This document shows positions 15,552-23,329 of a stretch of 64,000 nt of DNA, one piece after another. Below the pieces are notes generated by a model. It did not search any database, was not told where the DNA came from, and worked only from the letters and a program-made list of their open reading frames with translations. Source of the DNA: JAJYUU01 sp963822955. GTDB taxonomy: Bacteria > Actinomycetota > Actinomycetes > Streptosporangiales > Streptosporangiaceae. Made by a program: the position numbers and the translations under genes. The stretch covers positions 1,736,001 to 1,800,000 of the forward strand of contig CAWGJS010000002.1 in NCBI GenBank assembly GCA_963822955.1, given 5' to 3'. How positions within the stretch are numbered: the first letter of the stretch is position 1; each line of letters begins with the position of its first letter.

Positions 15552-16147
15552 CGCAGGGCCGCCGCAACTGGCAGGCCAGCGAGCTGGCGCAGCTTGGCGA
15601 CTTGCCACGAGTAGTTGACCAGGCTCGACGCGCGTACCAGGCCGGCCGAGTCGAGGAAGATGAGGAAGGGGCCGACCCGGACGTTGTAATCCGCGTACAG
15701 GGCGGGTGAGCCGACGAGGACGCTCACCGCGCTGAGGCCGAGCTCGGCGAGGACTGGCTCGGCCATCGGGCTCGGCTGTCGTAGCAGCAGCACGATCTCC
15801 AGCCCGGCGTCCTGCGCGGCGAGCTCGCGCAGCCCCTCGGCCACGGACGGGAAGGACTTCAGCGAATGATCGGCGAATATCACGAGCTGAAGCGGCAGGA
15901 CTGGCGGCGAAGCGTGCGCGACTCCCGCCGAGTCCGTTAATGACCAAGACGGGGCATGCGCGCCGGTCGCGAGCCCATCGCGCTCGATGGCCGCGGCGCC
16001 AGCCAGCGCCACCTGCGCAATGCCGAGGAATGCCAGCACCGCTGCCGCGCACAGTACCGCGCCAAGCGCCGTGAACCCGACCGCCCAGGTCATGGCAGCC
16101 ACGCAGACTTCCGAGCCCCGCCCCTGCTCATTATCAGAATGAACCAT
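15548..16147 (-). CDS. Membrane-anchored thioredoxin-like protein lacking both catalytic cysteines
   Basis: 199 residues. A membrane span (about 22-48) precedes a redoxin-like domain: TGAHAPSWSL is a typical lead-in, and PLQLVIFADHSLKSFPSV occupies the place of the active-site strand and helix. Aligned with the MauD-like neighbour (FVDPTCPSC), the two cysteine positions hold Leu96 and Phe99, so the usual dithiol chemistry is impossible. VGPFLIFLDSAGLVRA near the C-terminus corresponds to the cis-proline strand. It is the first gene of the operon and may act as a chaperone or scaffold; this is inference. ATG 16093 is an alternative start closer to the membrane span. Confidence 0.65.
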   Translation of the reverse strand: MVHSDNEQGRGSEVCVAAMTWAVGFTALGAVLCAAAVLAFLGIAQVALAGAAAIERDGLATGAHAPSWSLTDSAGVAHASPPVLPLQLVIFADHSLKSFPSVAEGLRELAAQDAGLEIVLLLRQPSPMAEPVLAELGLSAVSVLVGSPALYADYNVRVGPFLIFLDSAGLVRASSLVNYSWQVAKLRQLAGLPVAAALR

Positions 16148-16313
16148 TGCGAACTAGGGCGGGTCAAGCAATGACACCGGTTACTCAATGTCAGTCGCGA
16201 GGAAGCTGTGATCATTGCGACGGTGCGTGACAGCGCGATTGCGGCGTTGCCGATATCCAATGAACAGTTCTATTGTCAAGAATTGCGAACAATCTCTGAC
16301 AAAGGAACTCGAG

Positions 16314-17840
16314 ATGAAACGGGCTGCCCTGATCGTGCTCATCCTGGTCGCGGCCATGACGACATTGGCACCCCGCCAGGCCGCGCGCGCTGCCGCCTGC
16401 AGGCCCGCGCTGACCAGGATCACGGTGTCGCCTGCCGCCGCGCCAGGCGGTGCCAGCTCGAAGGTTGCCGTGACACTCTCCTGCCGTGCGCCGGCGGCGG
16501 TGACGATTCACCTGTCGGCATTCACTGGGGTGACGGTCCCGCGGGCGCTTGACGTCAGACGGGGCAAGCAAGGCGCGACGGCCACCATCCGCACTTCGGT
16601 CAGGGCCAGCACCAAGCACGGCGAGATCGAGGCGGCGCTCGGCCGCACGCATCGCAAGGCCGTCCTCACCGTCACCAGGACTCCGCCGTCCTGCCAGACG
16701 CCGCGGCTCACGGGCTTCACGGCGCCAAGCCTGATGTACGCGGGCACTCCGGCGGCCGCGACCATCCGGCTGAGCTGCGCGCCGACCGCTCCGATCCGGC
16801 TGTCGCTGAAGAGCGCAAACCCTGACCTGCCGGTTCCCGCGGCGGTCACGATTGGCCGCTACTACGACTACGCCATCGTGCCGCTTGATCCTCGTGCTGA
16901 CGAAGCTGGCCGGTACTCTGCACGGCTCACGGTCCGTTACAAGTCAACGGCGCTGGCGAGGTCGGCTACCGTCGACCCGGGAATGTCGCTTTTCTCGATC
17001 CCGCCTTGCTCGGAGCCGAACTGCGTGCAGCCGGAGGTTCTGTTTACCGGCATCGTGCCCGCGGGCGGGCTGACAGTCCGGCTCACCTCAAGCAATCCCG
17101 CGATCGTCGTGCCCGCGACCTTCACGGCTGCAGCAGGAAGCCTTGGTGGCAACTTCAACGTCACAGTGCAGCCCGTCACGAAGAACACGACGGTCACGCT
17201 GACCGCGGCTTTCGGCGGCCGCAAGCTGCGCGCCACGACGGTGCTGCTCCCGCCGTTCGGCCCCGGCGATACCGTGTCGCTGTCCGCCGAGGCCGGCCCG
17301 GGCCCGATCTACGGCCAGGAATTTGACCTGGAGTACGTCGTGCTGCTGAGCAATCCGGCTCCGGCCAGCGGGGAGACCGTGACCTTCTCGGCCACCGATC
17401 CCAGCATCGAGCTGCAGAGCACCACCGACTTCATTTCAGCCGGCTTCGACGATGGCTACGTCGACATCGACACGGCCAACATCACCAGCCCCGTCCACGC
17501 CAAGCTCACCGCTGCCGTCGGCGGTATCACCGCCACCTTGCCCATCACCATCGAACCCGGCCTGGCCTCGGTCAGCGTGCCGGCGACTGTCACCGGTGGC
17601 GACGGCTTCACCGGCACCGTGAGCCTTGCTGGTCCGGTTGACACCGCCACGACCGTTGAGCTCCAGTCGTCGCAGGGCATCGTCACCGTTCCGGGCCTGG
17701 TCACGATCCCGGCTGGCAAGAGCTCAGCGACCTTCGCCGCGACGACTGTGCAGGTCACCTCCGATACCGACGTGTTCATCAATGCGTCGCTGGGCAGCAC
17801 CATGATCTCCTCCAATACGGTGACCCTCACGCCACCGTGA
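16314..17840 (+). CDS. Secreted beta-rich multidomain protein
   Basis: 508 residues from ATG 16314, after AAAGGAAC at good spacing. A basic start and hydrophobic stretch form a signal peptide ending near AARAAA. The rest has no long hydrophobic span and consists of repeating strand-rich blocks, for example residues 33-120, 130-220, 235-330, 340-430 and 430-508. Recurrent elements are TVPxA(L/V)xVxRG-like turns, SSNPAIVVPATFTA, ATDPSIELQS and VTVPGLVTIPAGKSS. These look like Ig-like or Calx-beta-like sandwiches. Cysteines are confined to the first half. It is divergent from the mau-like operon, with which it shares a 166-base promoter region. An adhesive or cell-surface role is a guess. Confidence 0.65.
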   Translation: MKRAALIVLILVAAMTTLAPRQAARAAACRPALTRITVSPAAAPGGASSKVAVTLSCRAPAAVTIHLSAFTGVTVPRALDVRRGKQGATATIRTSVRASTKHGEIEAALGRTHRKAVLTVTRTPPSCQTPRLTGFTAPSLMYAGTPAAATIRLSCAPTAPIRLSLKSANPDLPVPAAVTIGRYYDYAIVPLDPRADEAGRYSARLTVRYKSTALARSATVDPGMSLFSIPPCSEPNCVQPEVLFTGIVPAGGLTVRLTSSNPAIVVPATFTAAAGSLGGNFNVTVQPVTKNTTVTLTAAFGGRKLRATTVLLPPFGPGDTVSLSAEAGPGPIYGQEFDLEYVVLLSNPAPASGETVTFSATDPSIELQSTTDFISAGFDDGYVDIDTANITSPVHAKLTAAVGGITATLPITIEPGLASVSVPATVTGGDGFTGTVSLAGPVDTATTVELQSSQGIVTVPGLVTIPAGKSSATFAATTVQVTSDTDVFINASLGSTMISSNTVTLTPP

Positions 17841-17877
17841 GACCGACCGCGACGATGCCGCAGCTTGGAGGAAGCTC

Positions 17878-18849
17878 ATGCCCGGTGCGAGGAGCGATGG
17901 CGCCGATAATCTCACTGCCGAGGTCGCTTCGCGGTGGCGGGCGGTCGATGCGCTGCTGCCAGAGCCGCCGGGCCCGGAGCCCGGCTGCGGCGCAGAGCTT
18001 CGGGTCACCGATCCGAGCGGACGGCTGATAGCCGACAGCAGCTGCGCGCACTGGCAGGCAGAAGCCGGCTCGCTCGACCTGACCTGGGGCGCGGCGCTTC
18101 AGTTCGGGCTCACGGCCCGAGTCGCGGGACCCGATCCGGGCTCTGCGCTCGACCAGCTCCTCACGCTGTGGCGCGGCCACCTCGCGGACGTTCCCGGCAC
18201 GGACGGCGCCGACACGACCGCGGTCCTCACCTGGCCGTCCAGGGACGTCTGCGGGGTACAGGCGCTGCTGCAGCACGGCTTCGCGCCGCTGGTGGTCATC
18301 GCGGCGCGGCGCACCGGCGGGCACCAGGAAGAGCGCACTGCGGACCTGAGCGGCCAGGGCGTTCTGCTGCGGCGAGCGGGCCCAGGGGACATTGACGCGG
18401 TGGTCAGTCTCGGCTTCGACGTCATCGCGTTCGACGCGCAGGTCAGCAGCGTCACGGTGCGGCCGGATACCGCGACGGCACTCCGCCGCGACTGCGCCGC
18501 TCTGCTGGCTGAGCCACGGCCGTGGGCGTGGCTGGCTGAGCGCGACGGTGATCCGGTCGGCATGCTGATCGCGGAGCCGCCCGCTGCGGCGGCCTGGATC
18601 GCGCCGCTGGTCGCCGCGGCACCCGTCGCTTACGTCCTGCTGGCAGGCGTCCAGCCCGGCGAGCGCGGCCGGGGCGTCGGCGCAGCGCTGACAGCGCAAC
18701 TGCACCACGACGCTGCCGAGGCTGGCGTGCCGGTCACAATTCTGCACTACGCGCAGGTCAACCCGCTGTCCGTACCGTTCTGGAGTCAGCAGGGCTACCG
18801 GCCGCTGTGGACGGTGTGGGAGGCCCGTCCGGCGAGTGCGGCCCGCTAG
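17878..18849 (+). CDS. GNAT-family N-acetyltransferase
   Basis: 323 residues from ATG 17878, after GGAGGAAG. The C-terminal half is a GNAT domain: VLLRRAGPGDIDAVVSLGFDVIAFD starts it, LAERDGDPVGMLIAE is the central strand pair, and VLLAGVQPGERGRGVGAAL is the acetyl-CoA pyrophosphate loop (R/Q-x-x-G-x-G/A). NPLSVPFWSQQGYRPLW is the typical closing strand. The N-terminal half (1-150) has weak similarity to a second degenerate GNAT fold. It probably acetylates an amine with acetyl-CoA; the acceptor is unknown. It follows the secreted-protein gene by 37 bases. Confidence 0.82.
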   Translation: MPGARSDGADNLTAEVASRWRAVDALLPEPPGPEPGCGAELRVTDPSGRLIADSSCAHWQAEAGSLDLTWGAALQFGLTARVAGPDPGSALDQLLTLWRGHLADVPGTDGADTTAVLTWPSRDVCGVQALLQHGFAPLVVIAARRTGGHQEERTADLSGQGVLLRRAGPGDIDAVVSLGFDVIAFDAQVSSVTVRPDTATALRRDCAALLAEPRPWAWLAERDGDPVGMLIAEPPAAAAWIAPLVAAAPVAYVLLAGVQPGERGRGVGAALTAQLHHDAAEAGVPVTILHYAQVNPLSVPFWSQQGYRPLWTVWEARPASAAR

Positions 18850-18915
18850 CGTATTTCGCGATGCTCTCATTTCGTAAAAATCGTCCAGCCTGACCAGGGC
18901 GGTAAGCTTCCCCCG

Positions 18916-19245
18916 ATGCCGTTCGCCAGCCAGCCTGCCGCTGAGCAGGTAACCAGCCGGGACAAGCGCAGGATCGCGACCGCAGTTGCGGCGATCCTGC
19001 TGGTGCTGGCCGCCGTCGCAGCCTGGGCCGCCGTGCGGCCCGGCGCCTACGGCAGCTCGAAGGACGGCTGCATCACCGTCACGATCCCCGGGACCACCGG
19101 CGGTCAGCTGATCCACCAGTGCGGCGCCGATGCCAGGTCGCTGTGCAAGCGCGCCTACGCCGGGACGGACAGGGCATCCGCGCTGACCCGGCCGCAGTGC
19201 CGGCTGGCCGGCATCAGTCCCGCGCAAGCGTCGTCCGCCTCCTGA
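18916..19245 (+). CDS. Single-span membrane protein, 109 aa
   Basis: 109 residues. A short charged N-terminus (SRDKRR) leads into one membrane helix (about 22-42), followed by an extracytoplasmic tail with four cysteines (in GCITVT, HQCG, SLCKRAY, PQCRLAG). The cysteines could form two disulfides. No family is recognised. The GC-rich intergenic region before it contains a short AT-rich stretch around 18870-18895 suitable for a promoter. The gene lies 80 bases before the ECF sigma factor, and its product could be a membrane-linked accessory; this is context only. Confidence 0.55.
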   Translation: MPFASQPAAEQVTSRDKRRIATAVAAILLVLAAVAAWAAVRPGAYGSSKDGCITVTIPGTTGGQLIHQCGADARSLCKRAYAGTDRASALTRPQCRLAGISPAQASSAS

Positions 19246-19325
19246 GAAAAGCCCCACTCCAGCTGAAATATCCGGGGCCAGCCGGCCACTACCTTGTGAC
19301 GACAGGGACACCAGGAGAGCCTCAG

Positions 19326-19955
19326 TTGGCAGACGACGACACCGAACGGTTCGAGGCGCTATACCGCCAGCACTTCAGGGGCGTGCTCGGGTATGCACTC
19401 GCGCGGCTTGAGCCGGAACGAGCCAAGGATGCGGCTGCCGAGACATTCCTGGTGTTGTGGCGTCGGCTCGGCGAGGTCCCGGCCGAGCCGGCAGGCTGGG
19501 TCTTCGGAGTGGCCAGGCGGGTCGTCGCCCAGCAGCTGCGTGCCGACTCGCGGCGGGACGCGCTGGTCATGCGCCTGGCCGCACCCGCCCACCGGGAGTC
19601 ACGGCAGGCGGCCGACCCGGCCGATGAGGTCGCACAGCGTGAGTCCGCGCTAGCGGCCCTGGCCCTGCTCGGCGACCGCGACCGCGAGATATTGACACTA
19701 CTGGCCTGGCATGGCCTGACTGGCGACCAGGCCGCCGAGGCGCTCGGCCTGACCCGTCTGAGCTTCGCCGTCCGGCTGCACCGCGCCCGCCGACGCTTGG
19801 CGAGCGGACTTGCCGCTGCCGATGCCGTGCACGAACCAGCCAGTGCCCGCGCGCCCGAGTCTCAGCCGCCGGCCCGGTCCATCGCGGTGCCGGTGCCACC
19901 GGGACCTCCTAAGCCAGCAGGAAGGCACGCTGATGCCCGCGCAAACCGAGCTTGA
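19326..19955 (+). CDS. RNA polymerase ECF sigma factor
   Basis: 209 residues from TTG 19326, selected for the AGGAGA site 8 bases upstream; a GTG at 19296 lacks one. Region 2 runs from about residue 8 (FEALYRQHFRGVLGYAL) through DAAAETFLVLWRR and WVFGVARRVVAQQLR. Region 4 runs about 112-165, with LGDRDREILTLLAWHGLTGDQAAEALGLT and VRLHRARRRL as the -35 recognition helix-turn-helix. The tail is P/A-rich. It directs RNA polymerase to stress- or surface-related promoters. The next gene overlaps by 23 bases and probably encodes its partner regulator. Confidence 0.88.
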   Translation: MADDDTERFEALYRQHFRGVLGYALARLEPERAKDAAAETFLVLWRRLGEVPAEPAGWVFGVARRVVAQQLRADSRRDALVMRLAAPAHRESRQAADPADEVAQRESALAALALLGDRDREILTLLAWHGLTGDQAAEALGLTRLSFAVRLHRARRRLASGLAAADAVHEPASARAPESQPPARSIAVPVPPGPPKPAGRHADARANRA

Positions 19956-20976
19956 CCGTCTCGCCGCGGCCCGCCCGCCGCTTCTCGATCGCTCAGAGGT
20001 GGTCGTCGACCCGGTGGCCGAAGATCAGATCTTGCGGCGCATCCTGGCGACGCCGCCTGCCCGCGACCGAACCCGCACCTCCCGCCGCCCTCAGGCACTG
20101 CGCCCGGCGACCGCGATCGCCGCTGCAGCGGCAGTCGCGGCCGTGGCCGGCGGCAGCGCGCTGATCCGGTCCGAGATGATGCACCCTCCGGCGCCGCCCC
20201 CGCCAGGATCTGGTCATCACATGGCCCTCCAGGAACGCCTGCCAGCCGACCAGGTGATGGCAGCACTGGCCGCGAAGGCAGTGGACGCGGCCAGCCGCAG
20301 GTACATCTTGTACGTCCGGACTGTTTACGCTCCTGGCACCACCGTAGGCGGCACTGCCGTCATGGAGAGCTGGACGAAGGGCATCTCAGACCGGGAGAAG
20401 CTCTTCGGCGCCAGCGGCGCGATACTGAACGATGTGTCCGCCGTGATCAGTCACGGGATGCGCGTCCGCCGCTTCGTCGACTACACCAGCCGGACCTGGC
20501 AGACAGACTCGATCGCCCTCGGCAAGTACGGCTCCGCCGGGCCGCCCGGTCAGCGCATGCGGCAGCTCCTGATGCCGCATGCGATGCAACGGCCCAAGGT
20601 GCCTGGCGCCGGTTCGCCGGACGATCCCAGCCGCACGATCACGACAGCCACCGTGCGCGGTAAGCGGATGATCCTGGTGACGTTCACCTATCCGCGGCCA
20701 TTGTCCAGCAGTGGCGGCCCCGACTTCGCGCCGCTGTTCGGCAGCGGGGAAATGCTGCCCGCGGCCGCCGGCCGGCACAACGCCGCGCTCGCCCAGCAGA
20801 TCTGGATCAGCGCCACCAGCTATCTGCCCGTCCGCGCGGAGGTCACCGCCACAGGCGGGAGGGTGCTCGTTGCCATGACCTATGACTGGCTCAGCGCCAG
20901 CCAGGCGAACCGGGCGATGCTGTCCCCTGCCCCGGTCCCGGCAGGCTTCAGGCTGACCGCGGAACTGGCGCACTAG
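19933..20976 (+). CDS. Membrane-anchored partner of the ECF sigma factor (CU044_5270-like)
   Basis: 347 residues from ATG 19933, after AGGAAGG, starting inside the sigma gene. The N-terminal 50 residues (LDRLAAARPPLLDRSEVVVD...RRILATP) form a cytoplasmic segment, followed by one membrane helix (about 60-77) and a 260-residue extracytoplasmic domain rich in strands (MESWTKGISDREKLFGASGA, RFVDYTSRTW, YLPVRAEVTATGG). This layout matches the proteins found next to actinobacterial ECF sigma factors that are annotated CU044_5270 family. An anti-sigma function is plausible but unproven, as no zinc-binding anti-sigma motif is visible. Its stop and the hisI stop share the palindrome CTAG. Confidence 0.65.
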   Translation: MPAQTELDRLAAARPPLLDRSEVVVDPVAEDQILRRILATPPARDRTRTSRRPQALRPATAIAAAAAVAAVAGGSALIRSEMMHPPAPPPPGSGHHMALQERLPADQVMAALAAKAVDAASRRYILYVRTVYAPGTTVGGTAVMESWTKGISDREKLFGASGAILNDVSAVISHGMRVRRFVDYTSRTWQTDSIALGKYGSAGPPGQRMRQLLMPHAMQRPKVPGAGSPDDPSRTITTATVRGKRMILVTFTYPRPLSSSGGPDFAPLFGSGEMLPAAAGRHNAALAQQIWISATSYLPVRAEVTATGGRVLVAMTYDWLSASQANRAMLSPAPVPAGFRLTAELAH

Positions 20977-21338
20977 CCGCCATCGAGCAGCACGTCGGCG
21001 TCGAAGCAGGTGCGATCGCCGGTGTGGCAGGCACCATCGGTCTGGTCGACGCGCACGAGCAGGGCGTCGCCGTCGCAGTCCAGCGCGACCGAGACCACGC
21101 GCTGGATGTGCCCGGACGTCTCGCCCTTGACCCAGTATTCCTGCCGGCTGCGCGACCAGTAGGTGCAGCGCCCGCTCGTCAGCGTCCGGTGCAGCGCCTC
21201 GTCGTCCATCCAGCCCAGCATCAGCACCTCGCCGGTGTCGTGCTGCTGCGCGATCGCCGCGACGAGCCCGTCGCCGGTGCGCTTCAGCCGGGCAGCGATC
21301 TTCGGGTCGAGCCCGGACGCCGCGGCGTCAATCCGCAT
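20973..21338 (-). CDS. hisI: Phosphoribosyl-AMP cyclohydrolase
   Basis: 121 residues, the usual length. VAAIAQQHDTGEVLMLGWMDDEAL opens the fold, and SGRCTYWSRSRQEYWVKGETSGH carries the conserved TxxWSRSRxxxWxKGExSG signature. The metal ligands DCDGD and the zinc cysteines (C in RCTYW, GACHTGDRTCF) are present. It opens the purine ring of phosphoribosyl-AMP in step three of histidine biosynthesis. As in other actinobacteria it is separate from hisE, which is not in this window. Last gene of the leftward his operon; its start lies 11 bases inside hisF. Confidence 0.95.
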   Translation of the reverse strand: MRIDAAASGLDPKIAARLKRTGDGLVAAIAQQHDTGEVLMLGWMDDEALHRTLTSGRCTYWSRSRQEYWVKGETSGHIQRVVSVALDCDGDALLVRVDQTDGACHTGDRTCFDADVLLDGG

Positions 21339-22122
21339 GTGCCACCTCCGTGGCGGTCACCGGCCGGACCAGGTGCCCGGCCGCCGCAAGCGCCTGCTTG
21401 ACCGCCCCGATGCTCAGCTCACCGAAATGGAACAGGCTCGCCGCCAGCACCGCGTCCGCCCCGGCGTCGATTGCCGGGCCGAAATGGCTCAGCTTTCCGG
21501 CCCCGCCACTGGCAATGACCGGAACGCGCACAGCCTGGCGGACGGCCGCAATCAGCTCGAGGTCGAATCCGGCTTTCGTGCCATCGGCATCGACGGAGTT
21601 CAGCAGGATCTCACCAGCGCCGAGCGCGGCGGCCTGCCCGGCCCAGGCGACCGCGTCGATTCCGGTTCCCCGCCGTCCGCCATGCGTGGTGACCTCGAAG
21701 CCCGACTCGGTGTCCGGTGACCTGCGGGCGTCCACCGACAGGACGACGCACTGCGCGCCGAACCGCTGCGCAGCCTCCCCGAGCAATTCCGGCCGGGCCA
21801 CGGCCGCGGTATTCAGGGCGACCTTGTCGGCTCCGGCTCGCAGCAGGCGATCGACATCCTGCGCGCTGCGCACGCCGCCGCCGACAGTCAGCGGGATGAA
21901 CACCTGCTCGGCAGTTCGCCGGACGACGTCGTAGGTAGTCTCGCGGTTATCGCTGGACGCGGTGATGTCAAGGAACGTCAGCTCGTCGGCGCCCTGCCGG
22001 TCGTAGGCCGCGGCCAGCTCAACCGGGTCGCCGGCGTCGCGGATGTTCTGGAAGTTGACTCCCTTGACCACCCGCCCCGCATCGACGTCCAGGCAGGGAA
22101 TGACCCGCACCGCGACTGTCAT
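21328..22122 (-). CDS. hisF: Imidazole glycerol phosphate synthase, cyclase subunit
   Basis: 264 residues. The (beta/alpha)8 barrel begins VRVIPCLDVDAGRVVKG with the catalytic aspartate, continues with ADELTFLDITAS, VFIPLTVGGGVR, DKVALNTAAV and ILLNSVDADGTKAG (second catalytic aspartate), and closes with VIASGGAG and AVLAASLFHFGE. It uses ammonia from HisH to convert PRFAR into imidazole glycerol phosphate and AICAR. The start overlaps the RidA-like gene stop by four bases. HisH is encoded two genes upstream, so the heterodimer is fully encoded here. Confidence 0.97.
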   Translation of the reverse strand: MTVAVRVIPCLDVDAGRVVKGVNFQNIRDAGDPVELAAAYDRQGADELTFLDITASSDNRETTYDVVRRTAEQVFIPLTVGGGVRSAQDVDRLLRAGADKVALNTAAVARPELLGEAAQRFGAQCVVLSVDARRSPDTESGFEVTTHGGRRGTGIDAVAWAGQAAALGAGEILLNSVDADGTKAGFDLELIAAVRQAVRVPVIASGGAGKLSHFGPAIDAGADAVLAASLFHFGELSIGAVKQALAAAGHLVRPVTATEVAHAD

Positions 22123-22574
22123 GACCCGGCCACGCCGCTGTGCCCAGCGTTCGCGTCTGCGTCCGGCGTGCCGCGCCCGCCGCCGATGCCGGGCGAGTAG
22201 GCGACGGCCTCGATCTCGACCAGCATCCGCGGGTCGATCAGGGCGCTGACCTGGACCATGGACGTCGCGGGAACGACACTGGCGAAGGCCTCGCCGTGGG
22301 CGCGACCGTACTCCTGCCAGCGCGAGATATCGGTCACGAACAGCCGGGTGCGCACGACATCGGCCAGCCCGGCCCCGAGCGACTCGAGCGCGGCTCGCAC
22401 GTTCGCGATGGCCTGCACTGTCTGCGCATAAGGATCGCCCGGGTGCGCGAACTCAGCGCCCGCGACCGACGTGCAGCCAGACACGAAGATGTAGTCCCCC
22501 GCGGCCACCGCACGGCTGTAGCCGACCACCGGCTCCCAGGCCGTGCCGCTGGATACCTTGCGCGTACCGGTCAC
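22119..22574 (-). CDS. RidA/YjgF-family enamine/imine deaminase
   Basis: 151 residues. The family pattern is visible in YSRAVAAGDYIFVSGCTS, VQAIANVRAALESLGAGLADVVRTRLFVTDISRW and ATSMVQVSALIDPRMLVEIEAVA, including the arginine and glutamate used in RidA-type active sites. RidA proteins hydrolyse reactive enamine/imine intermediates made by PLP enzymes. It is embedded between priA and hisF with 4-base overlaps on both sides, an arrangement common in actinobacterial his operons. Its exact substrate in histidine synthesis is not established. Confidence 0.9.
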   Translation of the reverse strand: MTGTRKVSSGTAWEPVVGYSRAVAAGDYIFVSGCTSVAGAEFAHPGDPYAQTVQAIANVRAALESLGAGLADVVRTRLFVTDISRWQEYGRAHGEAFASVVPATSMVQVSALIDPRMLVEIEAVAYSPGIGGGRGTPDADANAGHSGVAGS

Positions 22575-23329
22575 TGGGCCTCCTCTCCCGCCGCGAGTGT
22601 GACCGCCGTCAGCGCCTCGGGCAGCGTGAACGCACCTGCGTACAGCGCCTTGCCGACGATCGCGCCCTCGACCCCGATCGGGACCAGCCCGGCGATCGCG
22701 TGCAGGTCAGCAAGGCTCGATACGCCGCCGCTGGCAACCACCGGCCGCTCGGTGCGTGCGCACACCCGGCGAAGGAGGTCAAGGTTGGGCCCGCGCAGCA
22801 TCCCGTCTTTCTCGATGTCAGTGACGACGTACCGATGACAGCCGGCCGACTCCAGACGGTCCAGCGCCTCGTCAAGCTCGCCGCCATCGGTCGTCCAGCC
22901 GCGCGCGGCCAGCCGGGTGCCACGTACGTCCAGCCCGACCGCGATGCGCTCGCCGTGCTCGGCGATCGCGCTGGCGACCCAGTCCGGGTCCTCCAGAGCC
23001 GCGGTGCCGATCACCACACGCGTGCAGCCAGTCGCCAGGGCGGTGCTGAGTGCAGCTTCGTTGCGGATTCCGCCGGACAGCTCGACCTTGACCGCCAGGC
23101 GGCTGATGAGGTCCGCAAGCTGCGGTCCGTTCGACCCGCGGCCGAAAGCCGCATCCAGGTCGACCAGGTGGATCCAGTCCGAGCCCGCCTGTTGCCAGGC
23201 CATTGCCGCGTCCGCCGGGTCGCCGTAGCTCGTCTCGGTCCCGGCAGCACCCTGCACCAGGCGGACCGCCTGGCCGCCGGAGACATCGACGGCGGGCAGC
23301 AGCTCGAGCGCGCCGCGCGCGGCGATCAT
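22571..23329 (-). CDS. priA: Bifunctional HisA/TrpF isomerase (PriA)
   Basis: 252 residues from ATG 23329, overlapping the hisH stop (ATGA) with GGAGG upstream. The barrel shows LELLPAVDVSGGQAVRLVQG (catalytic Asp), WIHLVDLDAAFGRGSN, VELSGGIRN, RVVIGTAALEDP, VTDIEKDGMLRGPN and VVASGGVSSL. The sequence follows actinobacterial PriA closely. In these organisms, which often lack trpF, the enzyme isomerises both ProFAR (histidine) and phosphoribosyl-anthranilate (tryptophan). Dual activity is inferred from family, not shown here. Confidence 0.92.
   Translation of the reverse strand: MIAARGALELLPAVDVSGGQAVRLVQGAAGTETSYGDPADAAMAWQQAGSDWIHLVDLDAAFGRGSNGPQLADLISRLAVKVELSGGIRNEAALSTALATGCTRVVIGTAALEDPDWVASAIAEHGERIAVGLDVRGTRLAARGWTTDGGELDEALDRLESAGCHRYVVTDIEKDGMLRGPNLDLLRRVCARTERPVVASGGVSSLADLHAIAGLVPIGVEGAIVGKALYAGAFTLPEALTAVTLAAGEEAQ

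Noticed and set aside
15006..16052. A longer MauE-like protein starting at 16052
   Set aside because: The extra N-terminal residues overlap the preceding thioredoxin-like gene in another frame; the GTG at 15551 gives a normal-length MauE-like protein and a GTGA overlap.
17827..19311. A 494-codon open frame on the minus strand
   Set aside because: Antisense to the GNAT and small membrane-protein genes, which have ribosome sites and recognisable motifs.
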